DNA of 64,000 nucleotides from Pseudeuparius sepicola (GCA_963920635.1 OY987298.1:145984257-146048256), one strand, 5' to 3'. Shown: positions 25,850 through 39,300, counted from the stretch's first letter. A program made the numbers and translations. Notes: generated by a model not told the origin, from the letters alone.

Positions 25850-26588
25850 ACGAAACATTTTCTTTATAACCAAACTTTATTAAACTATTTTTAAACAGTT
25901 TCATTGTTTTTTTTCATTTTCTCGATATTAATGCCTACTGAAAATTGCAGTGTGCTAATAAAAATTATTGACAAATCTTGTCACACGTAATTGTTGTTAT
26001 CCGTCAGGTGAAAACACTAAATTCTGGTAGTTTCCATTATTGCATCTTAAGTTACGGATTTCAAAAAAGCGATTTTTCCATGAAAACGGTTGACTTTTTC
26101 GAAACGAATAAAGAGTACCTTTTTTGAAGAGAAATGTTCAAGGCTTTAAAAAAAATTGTTTTCGGCTTTTTAAATTTATACCAGTCAAAATTTTGAGCCC
26201 ATGGGTATTGCGTGAAGTCCGTTCCTGACTTCCACGGCATTGTCCAAGCATGATTCAAATATGAGGTAATTGGTTTTTACCGTCTATGCAAAATTCCAAA
26301 ATTTCATCAAAATATACAAGGGCGTTCAAAAGTTAAATCAAAAAATGTAAAGCAGTGAGTACCCCTTTGGGACCCTGTAGTTCTGTTACGGAGTACTTTA
26401 GGGGAAAAAAATATATGAAACACCAGGTATATTTTGACGTCACCAACACGCTGGCGAGAGATTTCCCCGAACTTACCGGACACCCTGTATACTAATAATA
26501 TTAAAATTCAGTAGGCAGGTGTCTCTACTTATAATAGGCCCAATAACAGTTTTTTTATATCATCTGTTATACATGGTGATCGATTATA

Positions 26589-28447
26589 CAGGGTGACCAT
26601 ATTTCGAGTCTATGCATGGGGATCTTGGTTATCTTAAGAGATACGAGGTTGGTTAAATTGGGGCAAAGTTGCAGAATTTGATGCCGAGAACAAGGTGAAA
26701 AGAAATTTTGGCTAGCCCTTTTCGTTTTGAAAATAATGCGAAAAAAATTAAAATTGTCGTTTTTGTTTTTATTTTTTTAAAACCAAAACGAATGGCGCTG
26801 GACATTTCTAAGTTAAACATTATGAAGGCACTTTTTTACAAGGAATCTAAATATGTCCTCGCATTTTTTTTCTTGCCTCCCTGGACAAAGATATGACGAT
26901 CAACTTTTATTTTTCTTATGGGCGCCATATTGGATTATTGTATTTTTGAAAAGAGGATTTTTTTCTGGTTAAAATGATGTATCACATATTGTGATTTACT
27001 TTGTTTTCTTGCCGTAATATCAAATTAATCGTTTTTGCATAGAGTTTCTTGGAAACGTAAGCCCTAAGCCCCATAATGTTTGACGTTTTTGCATAGAGTG
27101 CCTTGGAAATATAAGTCTATAGTATATCCAAGTTACAGCGGCAGTAGATATAAACAAAGTCACATGACCCCATTGCGATCAGGGTCTGACTAATATGAGA
27201 TTCCCAGAGGCTTGTAATTCTGAACTAATTCTTTTAGAAGTTCTAAAAATTGTGTTTTTACCTTTCGTGGATCTTCATAAATTTCCTTAAATTAAGTAGC
27301 AAAATAAATTTACAGAATATACTGCTCGCGATCCGATCTAAAATATGCAGAAAACTCGACTGAGGGAAGAGCCGGCCCTGCATTCTGCTCGCCGCGTAAA
27401 CACTTGACATTTTATGACGGCCAGACCAATAAGAGAATAGGTCATGTGATGTGGTGGCCAATGTTGTGATCCACTGCCTCTGTAACTTGGATAGACTTTA
27501 GTTACCCATTGTTGCGAAGTGTGCTTTGGAATATTGTTTAATGGTTCAATAAAAATTCAGTTAATGTTAAATTTATTGATTAAATAAATCATAAACGTAC
27601 CACGAGAGTATGATCTGAGACCTTGTTATTTATTCGTCATTTGCCATATAACACACTAACACTAAAAAAGTCAAACTTGAAACACAAGAACAACAAAAAC
27701 CTAGACGAGTAGACAATCCTATTTTACAATAAATGTTCAATTTGTCCTCCTTGTTCCTCAAGGCACAATGCAGCACGTTTCCTTAAATTGTTTATGGCTC
27801 GTCCAATATCCCTTCGTCGTCATTTATATTTGAGGAATAATAAATTTGAATCATGTCACGCTTTTCTTCAAGTGAAAATGAAATTTTTTCAGTAAAATAA
27901 AGTATCAGTAACACTTAAAATTGTACTAAACTATCAAACGTTATATGGCAAGGCATTCTATGCAGAAATGTCAAACATTATGGGGCTTATGTTTCCAAGA
28001 CACTCTATGAAAAAACGTCAAACGTTATGGGGCTTACGTTTCCAAGGCACTCTATGCAAAAACGATGAATTTGATATTACGGCAAGACAAACAAAGTAAT
28101 TCATAATGTATGACATATCATTTTAACCAGAAAAAAATCCTCTTTTTAAAAATGCAAAAATCCAATATGGCGCCCATAAGAAAAATAAAAGTTGATCGTC
28201 ATATCTTTGTCTAATGTTTAACTTAGAAATGTCTAGCGCCATTCGTTTTCGTTTAAAAAAATAAAAGCGAAAATGACAATTTTCAGTTTTTTCGCATTAC
28301 TTTTAAAACGAAAAGGGCCAGCCAAAATTTCTTTTTACCATGTTACTCGGCATCAAATTCCGCAACTTTGCCCAAATTTATAACCGACCTCGTATCTCTT
28401 AAGATAACCAAAATCCCCATGCATAGACTCGAAATACGGTCACCCTG
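26589..28447. mobile_element. CAGGG palindromic element n with transposase ends fused
   Basis: It starts CAGGGTGACCATATTTCGAG and ends with the complement, TA-flanked. Arms contain repeated blocks of TGCCTTGGAAACATAAGCCC-like sequence. The centre keeps two ends of a transposase gene (minus strand). Related fragments are at 32073-32755 and 45540-46620. Confidence 0.93.
27724..27900 (-). pseudogene. Transposase N- and C-terminal fragments joined by deletion
   Basis: On the minus strand, [19 protein letters not shown] resembles the N-terminal HTH start of DUF4817-type transposases. Within a few codons, in another frame, RRRDIGRAINNLRKRAALCL and EEQGGQIEHLL plus stop is a typical C-terminus of the same family. 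The catalytic core is deleted, so this is a non-autonomous derivative. Confidence 0.75.
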
Positions 28448-28450
28448 TAT

Positions 28451-29395
28451 AGTGTCCTTCAAAAAGTTCGCTTGATATGGCACATTTGTAACGTTTTTTC
28501 GATAATAACTAAAAATATGTTATACGGTGTGCCCTCGGATTGTTTGAAAGACTCTTGTAAATGACAGAAAAATTTTGGGTTCAAATTTGACCTCTTGGGG
28601 TTTAGCCCTGCTTGATTTGAAACCGAGTTTGAAACTAATTTGTGAAATAATTTTACTTTCGAACAATCAAGTATGCCTTGGAAATTTTGAAATAAGTATT
28701 TTTTTATATCAGTAAAGTGCTCTTTTTGTAGGTTTTACGACAAGTTCTGAATGAAAAACTAAGTAGGTTTGCAAAATTTCAAAAGTCCACGCCTACTTTG
28801 ATTGTTTCACCTTTTTTTTTTCACTTTTTTTAGAAAAGAAAAGTTCTGTAGTTTTCACGTCAAAATGTTATTAAGAAAACTTGTTCATGATGAGAAACTA
28901 CGGAGGTGTGAACAATTTCAAAAGCCTAAGCCTATTTCGATTTCTATACGTTTTAAGTTTTTTGGCAGAAAAAATAAAAGTAGGCCTAGGCTTTTGAAAT
29001 TTTTCACACCTATCCAGTTTTTCATCATGAACAATAACATTTTGACGTGAAAACTACAGAAAGGGCACTTTTCTAAAAAAAAGTGGAAAAAAAGTAAAAA
29101 TCAAAGTAGGCCTAGACTTCTAAACAAGTTTCCTTAATAACATTTTAAACAAGTTTCCTTAATAACATTTTGTCGTAAAACCTACAGAACTAGCACTTTA
29201 CTGATATAAAAAAATACTTTTTTCAAAATTTCCAAGGCATACTTGATTGTTCGAAAGTAAAATTATTTCACAAATTAGTTTCAAACTCGGTTTCAAATCA
29301 AGCAGGGCTAAACCCCAAGAGGTCAAATTTGAACTCGAAAATTTTTTTGTCGTTTACAACAGTCGTTCACAAATTACATTAAATTTGCCACCCAT
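28451..29395. mobile_element. Palindromic element o
   Basis: It begins AGTGTCCTTCAAAAAGTTCG like element h. Arms at about 28545-28725 and 29185-29370 are inverted copies and include TGCCTTGGAAATTTTG at 28674 and its complement at 29230. The right end is unclear. A diverged relative is at 33300-33933. Confidence 0.8.
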
Positions 29396-30289
29396 ATACA
29401 GAGGGGTTTAACTTTTAGGGGCAAAATGTCAGACCAGTGTAGAAAACCACAGAAAATATACGTAGCGTATATTTTGTGTGCAGAAAACGTCAAAATAAAT
29501 AGATTTTTTCATATAAACATGTATCGAACATTACCTACGGTTTTCGTTATACAGAACGTCAAAGTACACATTTATTTCAGGTATTGTTTTATTTTTCCTC
29601 AAGGAAGACAGAAGGCAAACATATTTGGTACAGTTTAGACAACATTAAATACTATAAATTAAAAATAATTCGACCTTATTATATTGTTTTAGGATTTTTT
29701 GTGTGAATATTAGAATTAATTCACTATTAAAAAAGTGATGTGGAAGTATAGTGCTTGTATTAGCAGCTTTTTTTATTGCTTTAATTTTAGTTGCGATAGT
29801 TTCTGTCAGAACCTTCACAGCCTTTTTATAAACACAATAACAAATAACATTGTTCAGACATTAATTTCGAAACTATATCCTAAAATTAAAACACTTTCTG
29901 AACGTCCAAAAAACGAGCCTAGAACCAGACCGTAAAAAATCGCCCCAAACAAATTATGATTGCATTAACAATAAAGTTAGGCGAATAGGCGAGTACTTTT
30001 ACTCTAATAAAATTACGCCTTGTTTACAATTCTTTAAATTCCCATTTCACAAAAAAACGTGCTCGTACACTAAACAGTCGCCGGTCGGAGGAAGTTATTC
30101 GAAAGTAAAAGTCTAGTATAATATGAGGTCACCGCCGTAATAGATGTAATGACCTGGGTAGGTACTACACGTTGGAAATGATGGATATTACGCAGCCATC
30201 AACATAATTGTTTATAATTCTTTCAATGAAACGATTTTACAGGTCGTTGGCAAATAGTTGTTAACTTGGATCGTTTCGCAATTTTGCAG
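29396..30289. other. No exon recognised upstream of the gene
   Basis: No splice-consistent coding stretch continuing the LPMO-like domain is seen here. The sequence probably belongs to a long intron or lies 5' of the gene. Confidence 0.5.
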
Positions 30290-30387
30290 GGTGGATTTAA
30301 AATCCAATTGCTGGACGAACTGGAACGGCCGATTTTGGATTTGACGCCTTCGATACAGGGATCGGAGTTCGTGTCCAACGATGCCAC
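30290..30387 (+). CDS. Exon 1 of visible part: LPMO-like domain
   Basis: The acceptor is TTTTGCAG and the donor is GTAAGT. The exon enters in phase 0 and ends after two bases of a Thr codon. It encodes 32 residues beginning [20 protein letters not shown]. That pattern, followed by exon 2, resembles the C-terminal half of chitin-binding type-4/LPMO domains. Exons for the N-terminal half, including the expected N-terminal copper His, should lie upstream and were not recognised. Confidence 0.8.
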
Positions 30388-33300
30388 GTAAGTTTCTGAG
30401 AGATTCATAACCAAAATTTTCCTCAAATATTTAAAATTGCACCGTAACTAGATTTAAACATATAATAACTAACAAATAATAATTGTTATTGCTTTTTAGA
30501 TTGTTTTCGTTTAATAGACAAATAAAGTACCTATTTACATTGTCGACTATTTTCCTTTATCTGTAAAAGTTTTCCAAATGCGTTCTATTTTTCAAACATA
30601 CGCCATGCACATAATGCACATAATAACATAACATAATAACCGCAGACCTATAGAGCAGCGGAAGCTATACAGGGTGTTCGAAAAATAGACGGAGATATTT
30701 TAGAGGGTGATTCCCTGTTAAGAAATATGAAAAAAAGTTTCTATAAACATGGGTCCGGAAATGCAGAGTTTTCAAGATACAGGATGTTAAATAAAAAAAA
30801 ATAAAAAATGAAATTATTAATGTCTTAAAAATTATTTACTCGATTCTGTTGAAATTTGGCAATGTTATTTGTTGTATTAAGAGGCTAATTTCGCCCTAAC
30901 CAGTGGCGTCCCGGGGGGCACCTTAGCGAATATTATTATCAAAAAAATGTACGCCACTACCTTTTTTGTAACTTTAATATTTTTTGTTTGATTAAGCATC
31001 TAAAAATACAACTTCTTTCCCTCTTGTATTGTTTTCCTATCTCACTTCGTTTTCGAGAAAAAAAAAATAAAAACCGTTTTATTGCATGTCACTGGACAAA
31101 ATTGGTTGTAGTGTACTTTATGTTATGATATTGGAAAAGTTGCAATAACACTCTTTCCTAGAAATGCTTTTGATTATTTGTTTTCCAAGGCACTTGTGAT
31201 TTTTTTTGCAAAAATTGATAAACCAATTTTGTCCAGTGACATGCAATATATTTAACATCCTGTATCTTGAAAACTCTGCATTTCCGGACCCATGTTTATA
31301 GAAACTTTTTTTCATGTTTCTTAACAGGGTATCACCCTCTAAAATATCTCCGTCTATTTTTCGAACACCCTGTATAGATCTGTGCTATAACGAATAAGAT
31401 GATCACTTGTGGAACGAATTTTGAACCGATTCGCGCATGCCGTCATCGTGTGACAAAATGTAAAGGCGATAATGAGAAAGCAGAAATTTGTGCCTTTTGT
31501 ACAATGACCGGCAGAATGTACCATGTGATCACGTATATTTGTACACCCCTTATTTTCTATATTTTTGAGGTTAGGAAAAAAGTTTCAGATATAAGTTGTT
31601 GTAGAAGCCAAAGCAAGCTTTTTTCAGCGTTTATTTGGTTTATAGGTACAGAGTGTTCAGAAAAGCCGTACCAAACCAAACTTACATTTTTGTGGAACAC
31701 CCCGTATATTTTTGATATTTGATATCTGCTCATTGTCACAATTTTAATGGTGTATATACGTGTAATATGTTTGTTTCAAGCGTTTGGAAAATATTCGACC
31801 TTGAAACTTCAAATTTTGCACTTTTGATGACAATTTTTTCGAAAATGAAACCTTTGCGGGTATAACCTTACATAGGAAAACATGTCATAAATGATGATGA
31901 GTATTATTCGCCCTTAAAACATGGATGATAACTTTAGAGTGTTTTAAGTTCAATATAATTTGTTTACTGAATCAACAGGTTGTATACAAATTTGGACTAT
32001 GGAGAAATGCAAATGCAACCATATAATTTTAAGGGCGAATACTCATCATCATTTGACATTTTTTGCTATATACAGGGTGACCATATTTCGAGTCTAGGCA
32101 TGGGGTTCTTGGTTACCTTAAGAGATACGAGGTCGGTTAAATTGGGGCAAAGTTGCGGAATTTGATGCCGATACATGGTAAAAATAAATTTTGGCTGGCC
32201 CTTTTCGTTTTGAAAATAATGCGAAAAAACTGAAAATTCTCGATTTCGTTTTTATTTTTTTAAACGAAAACGAATAGCGATGGACAATTCTAAGTTAAAC
32301 ATTATTAAGGCACTTTTTTACAAGGAATCTAAATATGACCTCGCATTTTTTTTCTCGCCTCCCCGGACAAAGATATGACGATCAACTTTTATTTTTCTTA
32401 TGGGCGCCATATTAGATTTTTGCATTTTTGAAAAGAGGATTTTTTCTGGTTAAAATGATATGTCGCACATTATGCTTTACTTTGTTTTTATTGCCATAAT
32501 ATCAAATTAATCGTTTTTGCATAGAGTGCCTTGGAAACATAAGCCCCATAATGTTTGACATTTCTGCATAGAATGCCTTGGAAACATAAGCCACAGATTG
32601 TAATCTGTGCATATAAGCCCCATATAACGTTTGATAGTTTAGTACAATTTTAAGTGTCACGGATACTTTATTTTACTAAAAAATGTAATTTTCATATGAA
32701 GAATAGCGTGACATGATTCAAATTTATTATTCCTCAAATATAATTATTATTATTTTGCACCGAAATAAAAACTGACTATGGGACTGACCGTCCTGAAACC
32801 AAAATATGACCCGAAAACTTAATGCAGATATCGCGATATACGAGGGGGAGTGAAACACTTAAACGCGGCTGAAGATAGTGAACTAGTTATCTTGCGTCGG
32901 AGAGAAAAATGCTAGATGAAAACGTTGTTTGGAATTAAATAGTATACCTACATAAATGCAAAATCATGGCCTACTAATATTTTTTTTATCGTTAGTTTCA
33001 GTTAAAAACTAAAAAACCGGGCCTAAGTGATTGATTTAATTTAAAATAACACACCAAGTACATTCTGCAGACTTGTATGGGTAAAAAGCCATTCACAAAG
33101 TCTGTTATTCTGAAACTTGGACACTATTTTGCGTAGCGCAATTAAATAGTCACAGTCAGTATAAATGCCAGTACGTTATATAGGGCGAAAGTAATAATTG
33201 TTAAAACATGGTGGCGTAAAATTTCCTTCAAGGACAAATGAGGAAACTGCAACTAATAATTAAAAAAATATATTTTTAAATAGATAGCCATGGTTTTTAT

Positions 33301-36300
33301 TTGTGTATACTTTTTCATTGCAAACAACAAATAAGGGTTTTCGGGCCCCATTTGACTCTTCTGGCATAATTTTAGTTTGGAAAAATCACGTAAATACTCG
33401 TAGGTATGCTTTGGAAATTTAAAAAAACTAATTTTTCAACTCGGGTAATGTGATCTTTTGGTAGGTTTCGTGACAAAATGGTTTTAAGGAAACGTGTGTA
33501 CAGAATTAAGAACTGAGTAAGTGTGCAAAAGCGTTTCTTCTAAAAAATTTGAAACACATTTAAAATTAAAGTAAGCTTTTGAAACTTTTCACACTTACCC
33601 AGTTATTAATCGTGAACAAGTTTCATTAATAATATTTTGATGAATAAGCTACAGAAAGGACACTTTTCTAAAAAAGGCAAAAAATACAAAAAATGAAAGC
33701 CCATAGGCTTTCGAAATTTTGCAACAAATTTCTTTCATAACATTTTGTCGTAGAGCCTACAAAAGGGGTTCTAAATTTTTATTCATAATTTCCAAGGCAT
33801 ATACGTGATTTTTCGAAACTAAAATCATGTCACAAATTAGTTTCAAAATAAGGCTGAACTCCAAAAGCTAAGATTTCAACTTTATTTTTTTGTCATTGCA
33901 GGAACGTTTCACCTATTATTCGGGGACACACTGTATGTCAAACGAAAAATATATTATAATAAAAGAAAATGATGTTCACAAAAGCCACGTGATCATGTTC
34001 GAGTGGATCATGTTTCGTATTTTTTAAAGAAAACAATAAATTTGAAAATAATCATTTTAAAACCAAAATTATAATTATATATTATATATAACGTTTTTGA
34101 AAGACGCTCGGCGGAAAGTTTCATTACAGCCTCGCGCGATCTACAGCTAACAAACATCAAACGAACATTAGCGAACGAACACCAACACGAGCATTCGGCC
34201 GAATGTTCGCTTGGATTCGCAACATCAATTTCATGTCTGTTCAAATAACGAACATCGGTGTTCGCTCGCGTTCGTTCGCCGAATATTTGTTTTTGTTTGG
34301 TGTAAACGCAACTTAACGTAATATTTTAGTGCGATCTTCTTTTTAATTTGTATGTTCGTTTTCAGTGCTCAGACATTTCAAGTCCAGTTGCCGACGGACT
34401 TCGTCTGCAACAATTGTACCTTAAGACTGATTAGACAAGCTTTAGAATGGGGCGGCAATTACAAGTTCTGGTCGTGTGCGGACGTCGACATTAAATTAAG
34501 TAAGTTATACAGGGTGTTTGAAAAATAGACGGAGATATTTTAGAGGGTGATTCCCTGTTAAGAAATATGAAAAAAAGTTTCTATAAACAAAAAAAATAAA
34601 ACATGAAATTATTAATGTCTTAAAAATTATTTACTCGATTCTGTTGAAATTTGGCAATGTTATTTGTTGTATTAAGAGGCTAATTTCGCCCTAACTAGAT
34701 TAAATTTATTAAGTCCAGTGGCGTCCCGGGGGGCGCCTTAGCGAATATTATTATCAAAAAAATGTACGCCACTACCTTTTTTGTAACTTTAATATTTTTT
34801 GTTTGATTAAGCATCTAAAAATATAACTTCTTTCCCTCTTGTATTGTTTTCCTATCTCACTTCGTTTTCGAGAAAAAAAAATAAAAACCGTTTTATTGCA
34901 TGTCACTGGACAAAATTGGTTGTAGTGTACTTTATGTTATGATATTGGAAAAGTTGCAATAACACTCTTTCCTATAAATGCTTTTGATTATTTGTTTTCC
35001 AAGGCACTTGTGATTTTTTTTTGCAAAAATTGATAAACCAATTTTGTCCAGTGACATGCAATATATTTAACATCCTGTATCTTGAAAACTCTGCATTTCC
35101 GGACCCATGTTTATAGAAACTTTTTTTCATATTTCTTAACAGGGAATCACCCTCTAAAATATCTCCGTCTATTTTTCGAACACCCTGTATATTATATACC
35201 TACCTGGTGTCCATTTGTTTTCAAAAGTTGCTTTGAAAATTATGTTGCCTTTTTCTTACAGGAAAGGAGTTCAGAGAATCATGTTCGGGCCATGGTCGCC
35301 ACCTGCTTGGTCGCTGCAAGTGCGATCGTCTCTACTACGGTTCTGTGTGTCAGTTCCGAGACGAGTGCGTCGAAGACCCGGACTGTGGGGATCATGGGGC
35401 CTGCGTTAATATTGATGCCACCACGGCACCCAAGCGTCAATGTTACTGCAAACTTGGATGGTTTGGTCCCGGCTGTATCAAGAGATCACCCGTTAAAGGA
35501 ACGGAGATCGATTTCGATTTGTACCAGGACAGGAAGCTGAGCGACACCTTCAGGTGAGCAGAAATCTATCAAATTGGAACAGTTAAAAAATCTCAAATAG
35601 ATCCTAACATCTTAGATATTTCATTTGATTTTCTTTTGTAAAATTTAATATAAAAAAACTCGAGTGGGATGTTCATATCCCCTCTTGTTATATGTATAAA
35701 CTACCTGCTATTGTAAAGAGACTAGTTTTGTTTTAATTATTTAAATTATTCTTTCATAATTCCATTTATTCAGACACACATTGCAAAAATATCTACTATA
35801 ATATTTCCTTACAGATTATATTGGCGAATTCTGAAGGAACACAAAGAACTTGAAGTAGTAATGGTCGTAAATGGTACAAGCTATGCAGCCCTAGGTTGGA
35901 GACCGAGCAATTTGACAAAAACTTGCAAAAATTTCCCACAGATTGGTCCACAAACTGCTACAAAATTTACATCAAAAGGTTAATACATAATATACAGGGT
36001 GCTTTTTATAAGTGTTTCATTAGAAGATTATTGGGATGGAAATGAAATTTTGATTTCAAATTTTTGAGGGATCATATAAGAGGTTAGGAACTCTATTCTC
36101 AAAAAGATGGTGGCACTTCCGGAAAAACCGGAAGTGAGTACTAATTTTGTTATTTTAAATAGAACACCCTATATATTATTACATTTTTGAACTCCTTATA
36201 AAATTCTAAGTCAACTTCATACATACATATCTGTCATTATCTCTAACCGTTTTGAAGATATTCTCACTTTATGATTTTTTGACAGATGACTTGGCACATT

Positions 36301-39300
36301 TAACTAGCTGTAAGTTTTAACTACGATTAATTAAAAAACTAATATTTTGCACATTGATACTCAATATGAAGGGTCACGCGAATCTGAAGATAAAACTTTA
36401 AAATATTGTACAGGGTGTTCAGGGATTGATGTCCAATATTGTCATTAAAAATATGCGAAAACTCCATTTTTTCAAATGGAAACCCCCATTTTTTATTTGT
36501 TCATTGCATTCCTCTTAAAAAATGGTGCTAAATCGTAAATACTCTTAAATTATCTGCAATTGATAGTTCTCGAGTTATTTCATAAAAACTCATATTTCTT
36601 CACATTGCTCTGAAATTTGTTCTTACTCGGTCATAGAATGCCATGGAAAATAAATAGCGACAAAAAATTATTCTTCGTTTGTGGTCGCCATGGTACAAAG
36701 CTTGAACATTCCGAAATTTATAATTATGCATTCCAGCATTTTTCAAAATTTTTGCGTAAAGAATATGTAATGCCTAATGCACGTTCTGCACCTCTAATAG
36801 AATTTCTGGGCTCTGCGTGAAAATATGCCAAACCATTAATCTGATTGTCCTCATTTCCTGACACTAATTTTTGTTTTGTTCTTTTTGTTTCTATTTGACC
36901 ATGAGAAACAAAATTTGCTTCCATTTTGCGAAATATTGATTTCGTCAGCGGTGGTAGATGAGGATATCTCTCATTTATTGCACTCGCCATACGTAAAAAA
37001 CATGTTTAAAACATCTTGATTTGAATAATAATTACCAGCCATTATTACACTCGCAACGACTAATATCAATGTATTTGTTGTTGTATGGCAACTAAATAAA
37101 TGCAGAAATGTCAAATCATTTATTTTCCATGGCATCAGTTGCAGATAATTTAAGAGTATTTATGTTTTAGCACCATTTTTTAAGAGGAATGCAATGAACA
37201 AATAAAAAATGGGGGTTTCCATTTGAAAAAAACGAGTTTTTGCATATTTTTAATAACAATATTGGCCATCAATTTCAGAACACCCTGTACAATATTTTAA
37301 AGTTTTATCTTCAGATTCGCGTGACCCTTCACATTGAGTATCAATGTGCAAAATATTAGTTTTTTTAATTAATCGTAGTTAAAACTTACAGCTAGTTAAA
37401 TGCGACAAGTCAGCTGCCAAAAAAATCATAAAAGTGAGAATATCTTCAAAACGGTTAGAGATAATGACACTTATGTATTTATGAAGTTGACTTAGAATTT
37501 TATAGGGAGTTCAAAAATGTAATAATATGTAGGGTGTTCCATTTAAAATAACAAAGTTAGTACTCACTTCCGCTTTTTCCGGAAGTGCCACCATCTTGAA
37601 AATATTTTGAAAATAGAGTTCCTAACCTCCTATATGATCCCTCAAAATTTGAAATCAAAATGGCATTTCCATCCCAATAATCTTCTAATGAAACACTTAT
37701 AAAAATCACCCTGTATCAATAATGTTTTTAATAATTATCGTTTTTCTTTTCTAACAGAACCCAATACAGAGCCAGAACCAAGCCCCGAACCGGAACCCAC
37801 CGCAGAACCAGTGCCATCTAGCGAACCCGAACCAAAACCAGAGCCAAAGGTAAAAAATATACGAAATTATGTACCTCGCAACACATCTAAAACTGTTAAT
37901 TTTCCACAGAAAGAACCTCTTCCAACTCCAGAACCGAAAGCAGAACCTGAACCAAAACCAGAACCGGAACCATCAGCTGAACCAGAACCAACTGCAGAAC
38001 CTGAACCAACGACTACAGAAAAAGCGAAATACAGGAAATCTTTGTATTCTAGGAGGTCTGCCTCTCCGACTCCTTTGATCCCACATGCAGATGTTGTGGA
38101 AACGAGTGTGTCATTTAAAGTCAGCACCAAGCAAGGTAAATATAGTCTTTATCGTGAATGTTGGCGTTTAGGTCATACATTTCGGAAAAAAGTACCACGA
38201 AAAAAGTCTCCTACTATTTTATCCTTGGTTTAACAGCTGCTTTACAAGTGATTTCTTCATTTTTCAGGTCGAACCAAAAGAGAATCTGAAGGTGAGTCAT
38301 CTTTCGATTTTTCTCTACTTGTTGAGCATCTTAGAGAACGCACACTAAATTTTCTTGTAAAAATTCTTTCTCTGTCCTCACATAGTTTTTGCTTCAATAT
38401 TTTTGTACAGTAGCAGGCTAAGTATGACTAGCACACACTACTACTGTAGAGTTCTCTTAGCTCTAGCAGTCTCCAGTTTTTTCTGATGTTATAGTGAAAA
38501 TAAAGGTGTCCCAGAAATTTGTTACTTCCCAGTACAAGTTAATGAAAATTATAATATTTGGGTTATTTGGATCTTGGATCCTAGTTATATCTGTAATACC
38601 CTAGCAATCAGTCTAGTGCATATCTAAAGATGAAAAACAAACGTTTGAACTATTAACCATACACAAATTTTGATACATAAAATCTCCAGTCTAACTTTCA
38701 TTAGGTACCAACTTTAGAAAAATTATGTGATAGATAAAAAAATGGTTTGAAATCTTAAGGAAAACTAATTGATTTTATATCACACCTTTTCACTATAACG
38801 CATATTATGCTGTACTCTCTCTCTCTCTCTTATTTATAAAAAGCTTTGAGTGCTCAGTACCCTAGTATAGCTGCTAACTAATGGTGGACGGTACGTCTTA
38901 ATTTATTTGTAGAACCCACACCAGACCCGGACAGCACACCGGAACCCACGCCGGAACCCAAAACAGAACCCGAACCCACCCCCAAACCGAAATCAGAACC
39001 CGAACCCACCCCCAAACCCAAATCCGAACCCGAACCAACTCCTGAACCCAAATCAGAACCGGAGCCCACTCCCGAACCTAAATCCGAACCCGAACCAACT
39101 CCGGAACCCAAATCTGAACCAGAACCCACTCCCGAACCAAAGTCGGAACCTGAACCCACTCCCGAACCAAAATCGGAACCTGAACCCACTCCCAAACCAA
39201 AATCCGAACCCGAACCCACTCCCGAACCGAAGTCCGAACCAGAACCAACCCCAGAGCCAAAATCCGAACCCGAGCCCACAGCGGAACCCAAACCAGAACC

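Larger units (their letters stand above)
24176..26487 (+). mobile_element. Tc1/mariner-superfamily transposon, apparently autonomous
   Basis: The 2,312-bp element is flanked by TA and starts CAGGGTGTCCGGTAAGTTCG. Its terminal inverted repeats are 534-535 bp (24176-24709 and 25953-26487) and nearly identical. The left one ends exactly at the transposase ATG. An inner ACAGGGTCCC copy of the terminal motif lies 109 nt (left) and 110 nt (right) from the ends. Few differences between the TIRs and an intact ORF suggest recent activity. Confidence 0.95.
35995..37713. mobile_element. CAGGG palindromic element q (intron 4), with nested element
   Basis: It starts CAGGGTGCTTTTTATAAGTG and ends with the complement, TA-flanked. 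Arms are 416 and 426 bp. A second CAGGG element sits exactly at its centre. Without the element and one TA the intron is 58 nt. Confidence 0.93.
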
